Positions 1 to 8,335 of a stretch of DNA of 39,000 nt are shown piece after piece. The position numbers and the translations under genes were made by a program. The notes under the pieces are model-generated. The model was not told where the DNA came from, did no database searches, and was given only the letters and a program-made list of their open reading frames with translations. The stretch is from an uncultured Blautia sp. Lineage in GTDB: Bacteria; Bacillota; Clostridia; Lachnospirales; Lachnospiraceae. Each line of letters starts with the position of its first letter. Position 1 is the first letter of the stretch. The stretch is taken from positions 1-39,000 of the forward strand of contig CATXEA010000029.1 in NCBI GenBank assembly GCA_958367245.1, written 5' to 3'.

Positions 1-2
1 TG

Positions 3-803
3 ACCAATGAGGTTTACATTGGAAACATGGTACAGGGCAAGCAGGAACGAATCAGTTATAAGGTAAAGCAACGTCTGGATAAGCCAGAATCAGAGTGGGT
101 GAAAGTGGAAAATACACATCCGGCAATAATTAGGCAGAATGATTTTGATGTGGTTCAGAAGCTACTTCAATATGATGGCAGAGCATCGACAACATCAGAC
201 AGTGCCAACTTCTTTTCGGGCTTTGTATTTTGTGGAGATTGCACCAGGCACAGTATTCCGGAAGAGGTGTTGAAAAGAATTGTATTGAAAGAGATTCAGG
301 CATATACAGCACTTTTGGTAGACTATCAGATGATTATGGAAGAACTTTGCGAGATGAAAGTCAGTTACGATCAGGTGATCGGTTATGATACGCAGATTAG
401 TAAGTTGCAGGAAGAATATAACCGTTATTACAGCCTGAAAGCGTCTTTAAGTGATGACTTGAAAGAGGGACTGATCAGTAAAGAGGAGTTCGATGATTTT
501 CGGGAAAGTTACGGAAGAAAATGTGAAGAACTGGAGCAGATGATTGAAAATCAGAAAAAGCTGGTAAAGCAAATGTTTGAGAATGGAGTGGCTGCAACCG
601 TTCAGTTGGAGGATAGGAAGAAATCACTGGAAATCAAAGAATTGGATCGCACATTGCTGGCACTGACCGTAGATAAAATCTATATTTATGAAAACAAACA
701 GATTAAAATTCATATTCGTTATCAGGATATGATTGAGAAAATGAAAGTCATAAGACGGTTTTATGCGGAACACAGGACAGAGTGCAGGAAAGAGGTGGGA
801 TAA
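3..803 (+). CDS. Large serine recombinase, C-terminal part (5' end outside window), zinc ribbon missing
   Basis: The reading frame is open from the first bases, so the gene starts upstream; the first internal ATG is at 27. What is visible is the end of a recombinase domain (VENTHPAII, then a region ending in FCGDC), followed by a long coiled-coil tail rich in E, K and Q. In this family the motif FCGDC normally begins a zinc ribbon of roughly 30 residues with a second cysteine pair, ending in C-[ST]-R-H. Here CGDC is followed immediately by TRHSIPEE, so the ribbon appears deleted in frame around 238-246. The stop codon is directly followed by the start of the next recombinase gene, a tandem arrangement typical of the ends of integrative or conjugative elements in Clostridia. 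The family call is strong; activity without the ribbon is doubtful. Confidence 0.8.
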   Translation, partial: TNEVYIGNMVQGKQERISYKVKQRLDKPESEWVKVENTHPAIIRQNDFDVVQKLLQYDGRASTTSDSANFFSGFVFCGDCTRHSIPEEVLKRIVLKEIQAYTALLVDYQMIMEELCEMKVSYDQVIGYDTQISKLQEEYNRYYSLKASLSDDLKEGLISKEEFDDFRESYGRKCEELEQMIENQKKLVKQMFENGVAATVQLEDRKKSLEIKELDRTLLALTVDKIYIYENKQIKIHIRYQDMIEKMKVIRRFYAEHRTECRKEVG

Positions 804-1700
804 ATGGCAAGAACAGCAAAAAGATATAAGAAAAACACAGAGAAGAAGATTCCTGGTATTCCGGTATGTATGGCTGCAATTTATGCCAGATTATCCGTAG
901 ACAGTGATGAAAAAAAGTCAGAATCTATTGAAACACAGGTGGCGTTGATAAAAGAATTTATCCAGAAGCACAATGAAAATCCAGGCAGAGAGTATGAGAT
1001 TGCTGTATATGATATTTATTCTGATTTGGGAAAAACTGGAACAAATTTTGAAAGACCGGGATTTGAACGGATGGTGAATGATGTCAGGGCAGGTAAAATA
1101 AATGGTATTCTGGTAAAGGATTTTTCACGATTTGGAAGAAATTATATTGAAACCGGAAATTATCTGGAAAAGATACTTCCCTTTATGAAAGTGCGGTTTA
1201 TTTCTGTATGTGACAACTACGATTCCTTTGCATCAAATGCCAAAAATCAGGAATTATCTATGAATATCAAGAATCTGGTGAATGACGCCTATGCGAAAGA
1301 CATTTCTGCAAAAGAACGGGCTGCGAAACGTATTGCACAGAAAAATGGTGAGTATGTGGGATCTACAGCTCCATACGGATATTGTGTGGAAAAGGTAAAT
1401 GGAATTTATAAGCTGATTGTGGAACCGGAAGCGGCAAAGATAGTCCGCAGGATTTTCGAAGAGTATGCTTTGGGAGATGGCATACAGAGCATTAGTGATG
1501 GGCTGTTTGAGGATGGGGTACATCGGATTTCAGATTATAACCAATATCATCATGTGTATTGTAAGGATGGAGAGAAACTTCATCAGTGGGGGAATTCTTC
1601 GATACGTGCGGTGTTGAACCGAAACAATTATTATGGTGATCTGGTTCAGAGAAAATATGAATCCAGATTTCAAAGAGGGGAAAACAGGGCAACCGCATAA
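804..1700 (+). pseudogene. Large serine recombinase, truncated at the C-terminus
   Basis: The N-terminal resolvase catalytic domain is complete: AAIYARLS carries Arg29 and the expected catalytic Ser31, followed by DFSRFGRNYIETGNYLE. A recombinase (DNA-binding) domain follows, with GSTAPYGY and NRNNYYGDLVQRKYESRF. At 298 residues the protein is much shorter than the 450-600 usual for the family; the zinc ribbon and coiled coil are missing. The frame ends inside the left arm of a perfect inverted repeat at 1685-1756, so the truncation coincides with a structural junction. ATG 804 follows the preceding stop without a gap and has a GAGGTGGGAT Shine-Dalgarno region. It probably cannot catalyse directional integration alone, but the catalytic domain might still act or interfere. 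Calling it a remnant is an inference from length. Confidence 0.75.
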
Positions 1701-1756
1701 AAATATCCATCAAGGGATTTCATTCCCCAGATGGATATTTTTATGCGGTTGCCCTG
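1685..1756. repeat. Perfect 27-bp inverted repeat with 18-nt loop
   Basis: Positions 1685-1711 are the exact reverse complement of 1730-1756. The loop (1712-1729) contains a smaller GGGA/TCCC pair. There is no T-run after the right arm, so this is not a standard intrinsic terminator, although the hairpin could still stop or protect the transcript. The left arm contains the last codons of the truncated recombinase. Possible origins are an inverted duplication at a recombination junction, a small mobile hairpin element, or a site recognised by the recombinases. Confidence 0.85.
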
Positions 1757-1775
1757 GAGGTAGAACTTAAATTAC

Positions 1776-1803
1776 TTGACAAGTTTAGATATTATGATAA
1801 TAT
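1776..1803 (+). promoter_or_regulatory. Sigma-A type promoter of the helicase operon
   Basis: A perfect -35 TTGACA at 1776-1781 is followed by a 16-bp spacer and a -10 TAATAT at 1798-1803 (4 of 6). Transcription would start near 1810. This rules against the in-frame ATG at 1802 as the start of the helicase and supports ATG 1850. Confidence 0.6.
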
Positions 1804-1849
1804 GTACCATATATGGAACATTCGGAAGGTGGACAAAAGGAGGAAGCAA

Positions 1850-3967
1850 ATGCCATTTGATATTGTAAGAGGAAAAATAACTAAACCAGAACAAAGCAAT
1901 CAATTGATTGCGGCAGTTAAAGAGTATATGGAAAAAAATACTACTGATGGTACCTTATATTTAGGATATCCTTTGACAGCTAATGCAGACGAGGCAATTA
2001 CGGTAGAAGCATTATGGGTAACAGAAAGTAAAGGAATGGTTGCGTTTATTCTTGGAAATTCACAGGATTCTATAGAGCAGTTAAAAGAGCAACAGGATTC
2101 TTTATATTATAACTTGGATTTCTATTTGAAGAAGTATTCAACACTAAGAAAAGGAAGAAATCTTTCATTTGAACCTTTAGTAATAACAGTGCTTCCAGAT
2201 AAGATAGACTATGAAGATGAGAGCCGTGAATATTTATTTTGTACGTGTGGGGAAATTGCTTCATTAGTTGATGAATATGCTACTTTTGATAAGCAGATAT
2301 ATAAACGATTATGTGAAGTACTTCAAAAAGTGTCGGAAATAAAGCCAAGAAAAAAAAGGGCAAATGTTAAAAAAGAAGGATCGTATGGAGATATTATAAA
2401 AAAAATTGAAAAGGAAATTGCTAATTTGGATGAATGGCAAAAAAAGGCTGCATTTGAAGTTCCAGATGGCCCCCAGAGAATTAAGGGATTAGCAGGGTCT
2501 GGTAAAACAATAGTATTAGCATTAAAGGCGGCATATTTGCATACGCAATATCCTGAGCTTAAGATAGGAGTAACATATTATACGAGAGCACTATATCAAC
2601 AATATGTTAATTTGATAACGGATTTTGTACAAGATATGTCAGGAGAAAAAGTAGATTGGGATAATCTGGATATAATTCATGCATGGGGAAGCAATTCTGA
2701 ACATGGTGTATATTCAGATATGGCACAAAAAGCTAATTTTAAGGCTTATAATTTAACTTCAGCGATTTCAAAATTTGGAAGGACTTCTGCTTTTAGAGGA
2801 TGTTGTGATGAATTATTGACTGTTATAGGGGAAGATTATGAACCAGAATATGACGTAATGTTAATTGATGAGGCTCAGGACTTACCAAGTAGTTTCTTTA
2901 GATTGGTATATGCAAATGTAAAATCTCCTAAAAGAATAATTTGGGCATATGATGAATTGCAAAATTTATCAACAGTTGAGATGCCATCGTTAGAAGAAAT
3001 GTTTGGTGTCGATGTCGATGGAAATTTAAGAATTAATATAGAAAATAAAAAGAATGAACCGAAAAGAGATATTACATTACCAGTATGCTATAGAAATCCA
3101 CCATGGACACTTGCATTAGCTCATGCATTGGGATTTGGAATATACCATAGTCCGATTATTCAAATGTTTGAAGAGCCTTTAATGTGGGAAGATATAGGAT
3201 ACACTGTTAAAAGTGGGAAATTGAAAAAAAATAATACGGTTACATTGTCAAGAAAAAATGTTTCAACACCTAAATATTTTGAAGAGTTATTAAATAAAGA
3301 TGACAGTGTTAAAGTAGAGAGTTTTTCTGCGATAGAACAACAATATTCATGGATTGCTCAAGAAATTCGAAAAAATATTGAGCATGATGAATTAGACCCA
3401 GATGATATATTAATTGTATTGCCTAACACATATTCAGCTAAAAGTGAATATAAGGAACTGGAAAAATTTTTAAAGGCAAATGGAATTAATTCAATATTGG
3501 CAGGAGTGGATACGGATAGAGATACATTTAGAGTAAATGGTTGCGTTACTTGTGCACATGTGTATAGAGCAAAGGGAAATGAAGCACCAATGGTATATAT
3601 TGCTAATGCAGAATATTGTGCAGATGGAATAGAATTAATAAAACTTAGAAATATTCTTTTTACGTCTATAACTAGATCAAGAGCATGGGTACGAGTTTGT
3701 GGTGTTGGAGAGAAAATGCAACAGATTCAGAAGGAGTATAATCAATGTGTAACTAATGATTATGATTTGCATTTTAGAATTCCTACAGATGAAGAATTAA
3801 AGAAGGCACGAAGATTAAATAGAGAAAGGACGTTAACGGAGAAGAAAATTTTAGAAACTACAAAAGACAATATTAATGAACTTATAGATAATATAGAAAA
3901 GGGGACAGTTGATTCAGAGTTGTTACCTGAACTTAATAAACTGATGGAGTTGTTAAAAAGAGGGTAA
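1850..3967 (+). CDS. SF1 (UvrD/Rep-like) helicase, candidate defence protein
   Basis: This is a 705-residue superfamily 1 helicase. Walker A GLAGSGKT lies at residues 213-220 and the DEAQ box of motif II at 340-343; CYRNPPWTLALAHALG resembles motif IV, and the end has HVYRAKGNEAPMVYI and LFTSITRSRAWVRV, matching motifs V and VI of UvrD_C_2 proteins. Residues 1-200 have no clear domain; the pattern around ALWVTESKGMVAFILGN loosely recalls NERD/PD-(D/E)XK folds but lacks an obvious catalytic set. A lysine-rich, coiled C-terminus follows. ATG 1850 is chosen because AAAGGAGG lies 6 nt upstream and the promoter overlaps the earlier ATG at 1802. The base composition is more AT-rich than the chromosomal genes. 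The DUF2290-like gene starts 5 nt after the stop. Helicases coupled to an uncharacterised partner next to recombinases are commonly phage-defence or plasmid-conflict genes; that role is inferred. Confidence 0.8.
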   Translation: MPFDIVRGKITKPEQSNQLIAAVKEYMEKNTTDGTLYLGYPLTANADEAITVEALWVTESKGMVAFILGNSQDSIEQLKEQQDSLYYNLDFYLKKYSTLRKGRNLSFEPLVITVLPDKIDYEDESREYLFCTCGEIASLVDEYATFDKQIYKRLCEVLQKVSEIKPRKKRANVKKEGSYGDIIKKIEKEIANLDEWQKKAAFEVPDGPQRIKGLAGSGKTIVLALKAAYLHTQYPELKIGVTYYTRALYQQYVNLITDFVQDMSGEKVDWDNLDIIHAWGSNSEHGVYSDMAQKANFKAYNLTSAISKFGRTSAFRGCCDELLTVIGEDYEPEYDVMLIDEAQDLPSSFFRLVYANVKSPKRIIWAYDELQNLSTVEMPSLEEMFGVDVDGNLRINIENKKNEPKRDITLPVCYRNPPWTLALAHALGFGIYHSPIIQMFEEPLMWEDIGYTVKSGKLKKNNTVTLSRKNVSTPKYFEELLNKDDSVKVESFSAIEQQYSWIAQEIRKNIEHDELDPDDILIVLPNTYSAKSEYKELEKFLKANGINSILAGVDTDRDTFRVNGCVTCAHVYRAKGNEAPMVYIANAEYCADGIELIKLRNILFTSITRSRAWVRVCGVGEKMQQIQKEYNQCVTNDYDLHFRIPTDEELKKARRLNRERTLTEKKILETTKDNINELIDNIEKGTVDSELLPELNKLMELLKRG

Positions 3968-3972
3968 TAAGA

Positions 3973-4656
3973 ATGAAAAAAGGTAGAAAAAATTGTGATG
4001 AACAGTTGATAGAACAAGTATCAAATACATTAGAAATGTTGTTGGAAAAAGGTTTGTTATATACGTATAATGAGTTAAAAAGAGAGTATTTAGATAAAAA
4101 TACGATAAGATTATCTTGGAACAACCATTTATCGGGATCTTTTAATTCCGGAGATAATTTCTTGAAATTAGAGCAATATAAGCAAATTATAAACAATCAG
4201 AGTTATCTTTGTGTTTTATTTGATGGTTCATTAATTAGAGTGAGTTATACCATAAAAAATGGTTGTATTGTTGGTCATAATTTGCTTTGGTGGCCTGCAC
4301 CATATAAATACTCTGGCGTTTCGCTAGATGATGTTCCTCCGAAGCAAATGCTTTCAGATTTTTTAGAAGATGATAAATGGTATGAAAATATAGAAATGCG
4401 CTCTCCAATCAGAATAGATTATGATCCAAGAAAAGAAGTTGTGTCCTCTGCACATCCACCAGTACATATGCATATAGAACATATGGAATGTAGAATATTT
4501 ATTGAAAAACCAATGTGCTTTAATTCATTTATAAAACTGATATTTAATAATTTTTATCCTGATTGCAAGATTTATCTGGACCCAAATGATTATATATCTT
4601 TTGAGGTTGATGATAATTACGAATATGTAGAAGGTTTGACTAAAATTGTGTGTTAA
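3973..4656 (+). CDS. DUF2290-like protein, partner of the helicase
   Basis: This 227-residue protein has no signal peptide or membrane segment. The C-terminal half has the pattern I associate with DUF2290: VVSSAHPPVHMHIEH, then CRIFIEKP and FIKLIFNNFYP. The clustered histidines (HPPVHMHIEH) could bind metal or form an active site, but this is unproven. The start lies 5 nt after the helicase stop with GAGGG upstream, so the two are almost certainly co-translated. AT-rich codon use matches the helicase, indicating they arrived together. The molecular function is unknown; a role as effector or specificity partner of the helicase is inferred from position only. Confidence 0.6.
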   Translation: MKKGRKNCDEQLIEQVSNTLEMLLEKGLLYTYNELKREYLDKNTIRLSWNNHLSGSFNSGDNFLKLEQYKQIINNQSYLCVLFDGSLIRVSYTIKNGCIVGHNLLWWPAPYKYSGVSLDDVPPKQMLSDFLEDDKWYENIEMRSPIRIDYDPRKEVVSSAHPPVHMHIEHMECRIFIEKPMCFNSFIKLIFNNFYPDCKIYLDPNDYISFEVDDNYEYVEGLTKIVC

Positions 4657-4975
4657 GAAAAAAGAAGATAGCCAGTTTTATAAAAGTGGAATTAATATAG
4701 AATATATACAAAATAACGTCAGAAAATCATTGGTTAGAGAATATCTATATTTAAGAAAGTTAAAAGGATTAACTCAAGCAGAGGTGGCAGAGAGGGCAGG
4801 AATTTCGAGAACAAATATATCAAGATTCGAAAGTGGGGAATATAATCCAACATTAGAGATGTTGGTAAAATTAGCAACAGCGATGGATTTGGATATTTTA
4901 GTTACATTAAAACCTAAAAATAATAATGATACAGAGTGTGACAATGACATAACATCCTCCCCATCTACTTTGTGA
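4646..4975 (+). CDS. XRE-family HTH protein (HigA-like)
   Basis: This is a 109-residue protein with a complete Cro/C1-type helix-turn-helix: LRKLKGLTQAEVAERAGISR, then TNISRFESGEYNPTLEMLVKLATAMDLDI. The end DLDILVTLKP resembles antitoxin-type HigA proteins. The likely start is TTG 4646, overlapping the DUF2290-like gene by 11 nt; the ribosome-binding site is weak, so translational coupling is probable. It is probably the autoregulator of the three-gene operon. The last dozen or so codons, including the stop, are made from copies of a 22-bp repeat found elsewhere in this region, suggesting the original 3' end was replaced. Confidence 0.75.
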   Translation: MCVKKKEDSQFYKSGINIEYIQNNVRKSLVREYLYLRKLKGLTQAEVAERAGISRTNISRFESGEYNPTLEMLVKLATAMDLDILVTLKPKNNNDTECDNDITSSPSTL

Positions 4976-4993
4976 CAATTATATAACGTCCTC
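4938..4993. repeat. Two copies of a 22-bp motif (copies 1 and 2)
   Basis: Copy 1 (GTGACAATGACATAACATCC, from 4938) and copy 2 (GTGACAATTATATAACGTCC, from 4972) share one pattern, each continuing with TC. The copies overlap the end of the XRE gene. They belong to a five-copy family that also occurs at 5051, 8023 and 8057. Confidence 0.75.
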
Positions 4994-5001
4994 TATACAG
5001 C

Positions 5002-5050
5002 AATATGCGGTTTTAAGCCATTTTTGTGGCAAAAAAGCCGCATATTTTTT
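5002..5050 (+). terminator. Rho-independent terminator of the helicase operon
   Basis: AATATGCGG (5002-5010) pairs with CCGCATATT (5038-5046). The stem continues inward through TTTTAAGCCA against TGGCAAAAAA with minor mismatches, and a T-run extends to 5050. Confidence 0.75.
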
Positions 5051-5090
5051 GTGGCAATGACTTGACATCCTCGGGGGCGCTGTGTGTGAG
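5051..5090. repeat. Left copy of a 35-bp direct repeat (22-bp motif copy 3)
   Basis: The stretch from CAATGACTTGACATCCTC at 5055 through GCGCTGTGTGTGAG at 5090 recurs at 8061-8095 with a one-base difference in a G-run and one near the end. The two copies lie about 3.0 kb apart in the same orientation and bracket the SEC-C gene and the amber-interrupted gene. Confidence 0.8.
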
Positions 5091-5140
5091 GGAGAGTATA
5101 CGGAAATAATATGTTTTGGGGCTTTTGGTGAAATAAGGAA

Positions 5141-5170
5141 TTGAATTGTTCTGTCTTTTACAGGTATAAT
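5141..5170 (+). promoter_or_regulatory. Promoter of the SEC-C gene
   Basis: -35 TTGAAT (5141-5146), an 18-bp spacer and a perfect -10 TATAAT (5165-5170), about 55 nt upstream of the start codon. Nothing else is apparent between 5091 and 5223. Confidence 0.6.
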
Positions 5171-5223
5171 AGTATTATAAGGTTATCCGTTATCAGTGGT
5201 TCTATGAGAAAGGAAAAGAAGAA

Positions 5224-6261
5224 ATGGCAAACTTAAGATTAAAAAAATTGATATTGGAAGTTGTAGACAATCAGTTAAGGGATAATGATCCGCCTGTGAC
5301 GAGGGAAACTTATGACAGATTAATTGCGGCTGGATATTCTGCACAGGAAACGAAAGAAAAAATTGGCGCTGTTGTAATAGAAGAGATTTACGATGTCATG
5401 AAAGAAAATCAACCATACGATGAGCAAAGATATGCCTGTGCATTAGAAAATATGGTACAGCAGTGTATAGACTATGAAGATACACATGAAATTCTGACAG
5501 AGTGGGATGAATGGGATCAATTAGTTCAGGAGGGATATGAGGCTCTCGTTGATCAAAATTCTGAAAAAATGATTCCATTATGGTGGAAAGCATGGGGGAT
5601 TTTTCGGAAGATTGTTAAAAAAGCAGAATATAAAATAGGCATTAGTGGACTTATGGAATCTCAGGACTATCAATATCCAATAGATGCATGGCTGCAGGAC
5701 ATGGAAATGGAACTGGGAAATGCAGGTGAACACGAAAAGCGTGTAGAATTTTGCAGAAGAATTCTGGAAATGCTGGATTGGAGTTTTGATGATGCCAGCA
5801 ATTTTAAATCCGCAATCGGAGAAGAGCTATATGCGGGAAAAAAAGCAGATCAGGGACGCAGATGGTTTGAAGAATGTCTGAAAGAAGATCCACATAATCA
5901 GGATATATTAAATGTATACAGTTGGTGTGTTCAGCAGGAAGATGGTGCAGAAGAAGCCTATAAAATTATTCGTAGAGAAGTTATAGGTACTGCATGTACA
6001 TTTAAAAATGAGCTCTTATTCGGGAGGGCGAGATTACTGGCAAAAGAACTGGAAAAATCAGAAGATCTGAAATGGATAGAGTCACAACTGGAGGCTTTTT
6101 CAAAGGCGATTGAGAAAGCTGATCTTTATAATGATTTGTATGACGATTTTATAATGCCAGTGCAGCAGCCAATTATAAAAGAAAAGAAAGTATATCCAAA
6201 CGATCCCTGCCCCTGTGGAAGCGGGAAGAAATACAAAAAATGCTGCGGAAGAAAACAGTAA
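5224..6261 (+). CDS. SEC-C zinc-motif protein with helical N-terminal region
   Basis: The last 20 residues form a classic SEC-C motif, NDPCPCGSGKKYKKCCG, which binds zinc and is found at the end of SecA and of many uncharacterised proteins. The preceding 320 residues are acidic and helical; FEECLKEDPHNQDILNVYSW looks like a TPR-type repeat. There is no signal peptide or transmembrane segment, so it is probably cytoplasmic. ATG 5224 has AGAAAGGA upstream and its own promoter. It is followed after 15 nt by the amber-interrupted gene, so the two probably form one operon. A protein- or ribosome-binding role is plausible for SEC-C proteins, but the specific function is unknown. Confidence 0.75.
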   Translation: MANLRLKKLILEVVDNQLRDNDPPVTRETYDRLIAAGYSAQETKEKIGAVVIEEIYDVMKENQPYDEQRYACALENMVQQCIDYEDTHEILTEWDEWDQLVQEGYEALVDQNSEKMIPLWWKAWGIFRKIVKKAEYKIGISGLMESQDYQYPIDAWLQDMEMELGNAGEHEKRVEFCRRILEMLDWSFDDASNFKSAIGEELYAGKKADQGRRWFEECLKEDPHNQDILNVYSWCVQQEDGAEEAYKIIRREVIGTACTFKNELLFGRARLLAKELEKSEDLKWIESQLEAFSKAIEKADLYNDLYDDFIMPVQQPIIKEKKVYPNDPCPCGSGKKYKKCCGRKQ

Positions 6262-6276
6262 GGGAGAGTTCTTAAG

Positions 6277-8010
6277 ATGACAGAAGAAGATATAAAAACA
6301 TTATCGAAAAAACAATTGCAGGATATTGTTTTAAAAGTACAGAAATTATTGTCAGATAAACAGAAAAAAGAACTTCAGAAGATAGTTAAAGAGACCGGAA
6401 TACAGTTCGGAAACAAGAAGTCACAGGCAGTGCAGGTGAGAATGTCAGACGATCTTGTAAATGAAAAAATGATACAAATACAGAAGTGGAAGAATCAGAT
6501 TGATGAAGGGGAAGTTTACCTTGATACGGAAGAGTATGAAGATTATTCGAGGGGATACTGGGAAGCGGACTGGGTTACAGAGTATTATGACAATCAGGGA
6601 ATCGGCGATAAGATTATGTCTATGATTCGGTTTGCGGAGGATTGTGTCTGTGACAGACGGTATTAGGAAGCAAATGAGATATATGAATGGTTGTGGGAAA
6701 TGTCTGTTTCTACAGACAGTGAATATGGAGACCCTGTAGATCTGGAAATGCTGGAAGAAAATAATTTAATACATACTGATATGAAACATCTGGCGTTGCT
6801 GACATTATATGCGGATTATCAGGCGATGCCGGTAAATGAGCGCGCCGGAGATATCTATCTTTATTTCTCCCTCGGTATATTCAAAAAATTGCATCTGGAA
6901 GAAATGCTTCACGTCGGAAGAGAAGAACTGGAGGATACAGAACAGTTCTGGGAAGACTGGATTAATCTTCTGAAGGCGAAAAATGGAGATACAGAAGCCA
7001 GACTTCTGAAAGAGGCGGTTTTGTATTATAAGGGAATAGATGGTCTGTATGAAATGGCAAAAGAAAATGCATCTGTACATCCATCTTTATATTTATCCGT
7101 GATGGAGTAGTATGAGAAAGGTCATTTATATGACGAAATTGAAAATGTTGGTGAAAATGCATTGAGACAAATTAATGATAATCTGACAATACGAAGTGAA
7201 ATTGCTTTAAAAGCAGCATTTGCAGCCTCCTGTTTAAATCATGAAGAAAAAATGATGCGATTTTGCTGGGAAAGTTTTATTTCTGATTCTACAGAGAAGA
7301 ATTATCTGCGGTTGTTTGGAACTGAAAAAATGGCAGAAACTTATGGGATGTGCGGCAAAGAAGCTTTGAAAAACAGACTCAAAAACAATTCAGAGTTTAG
7401 AATCAGAAGTTCAGAATTGAATACGAATATAATCAGTGATTATGAATATTACCAATTAGTATTTTATACAGGAGATTTTGGTACAGTGAAAAATATTTCC
7501 AAAAATCCGAAAGGATCATTGGGATGGAGCAGTTCATTTATAGATATTGGAATCAGATTGTTTTTACTTTACTTATACGATCAATCACTACCTTCCAAAG
7601 CTGCGAAGAGTATAGCTTCACGAATAGGATTCCCTGATGAAAATCAGCGAAAGGATTTATTGAAATTCGAGACAGAAATTCAAAGCGAATGTCAGGAACA
7701 TAAAGTAAGCGAATTTTGGAATTATTTTCAGAGGTGGAAAAGATATTTTCCAATGGAGAAAACAGAACGTGAAAAATATCTGACATGGGCAGAGAATATT
7801 GTATATAAAAGAGCTGATGCAATTGTATCCGGACAGCATAGAAGTCATTACGGTGAAGTTGCAGGGCTTCTGGCGATTGTGGGAGAAATAAAAGAAGATA
7901 TGGGAATGCAGAGGGCAAAAAGATATATTTATGAACAGTATAGGAAAAAGTTTCCGAGACATTCTTCTTTTCAGGGTGAAATGAGAGATTATTTCAATAT
8001 ATCAAAATGA
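6277..8010 (+). pseudogene. 577-codon gene interrupted by two in-frame TAG codons
   Basis: One frame is open from ATG 6277 to TGA 8008-8010 except for TAG at 6664-6666 (codon 130) and TAG at 7108-7110 (codon 278). There is no frameshift, and the sequence across both stops is sensible protein: CDRRY-stop-EANEIYEWLWEM and LSVME-stop-YEKGHLYDEIEN. Each TAG is one transition from CAG, and Gln fits both sites. The product is helical and acidic with TPR-like character and no recognised domain. TAG is a genuine stop elsewhere in this window (glmM and the TPR lipoprotein), so two nonsense mutations in a decaying gene is the default reading; programmed read-through or a suppressor tRNA would be the alternative. 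Three separate peptides could otherwise be made (6277-6666; from TTG 6691 to 7110; from TTG 7162 to 8010). I do not recognise the family. Confidence 0.7.
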
Positions 8011-8022
8011 AGAGATTATTTT

Positions 8023-8095
8023 GTGACAGTGACATAACGTCTTCCCCGCCCATTTTGCAGCAATGACTTGACATCCTCGGGGCGCTGTGTGTGAA
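8023..8095. repeat. Right copies of the 22-bp motif and 35-bp direct repeat (copies 4 and 5)
   Basis: Copy 4 starts at 8023 (GTGACAGTGACATAACGTCT) and copy 5 at 8057 (GCAGCAATGACTTGACATCC). Copy 5 continues into the GCGCTGTGTGTGAAG shared with 5055-5090. The arrangement copy 4 - short spacer - copy 5 matches copy 1 - spacer - copy 3 on the left, but lacks the ~80 bp that holds copy 2 and the terminator. Confidence 0.8.
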
Positions 8096-8181
8096 GAACA
8101 GCCCCCCTTAGGCTCTCTTTCCGATATATGGAGAAAATTTGTATACAATGTATAAAACAGTCTAAAAAAACACATTTAATC

Positions 8182-8210
8182 TGGAAAATATAGCTAGTAT
8201 GTGTTATACT
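8182..8210 (+). promoter_or_regulatory. Extended -10 promoter of the rnfC2-metV-metF operon
   Basis: -35 TGGAAA (8182-8187), a 17-bp spacer and -10 TATACT (8205-8210) preceded by TGT (extended -10). The leader to the start codon is about 120 nt. A perfect palindrome TTGTATACAA lies upstream at 8139-8148. Confidence 0.6.
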
Positions 8211-8335
8211 AAATTGTACTAATGCAAAGCTTGCTTATTTGATTATTATTATTTTTTCAGTGTGCAGAGGCGGAGGAAGTAATAACGACAAATGGCGGAG
8301 GATTTGTGTATCAAACTGATAAGGAAGGTGAGCAA

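Noticed and set aside
1802..1849. Upstream in-frame ATG as start of the helicase
   Set aside because: It lies inside the predicted -10 region and lacks a ribosome-binding site; ATG 1850 has AAAGGAGG at proper spacing.
8139..8148. Palindrome TTGTATACAA as a GntR-type operator
   Set aside because: It resembles such sites, but there is one copy only and no cognate regulator nearby; a 10-bp AT-rich palindrome can occur by chance.
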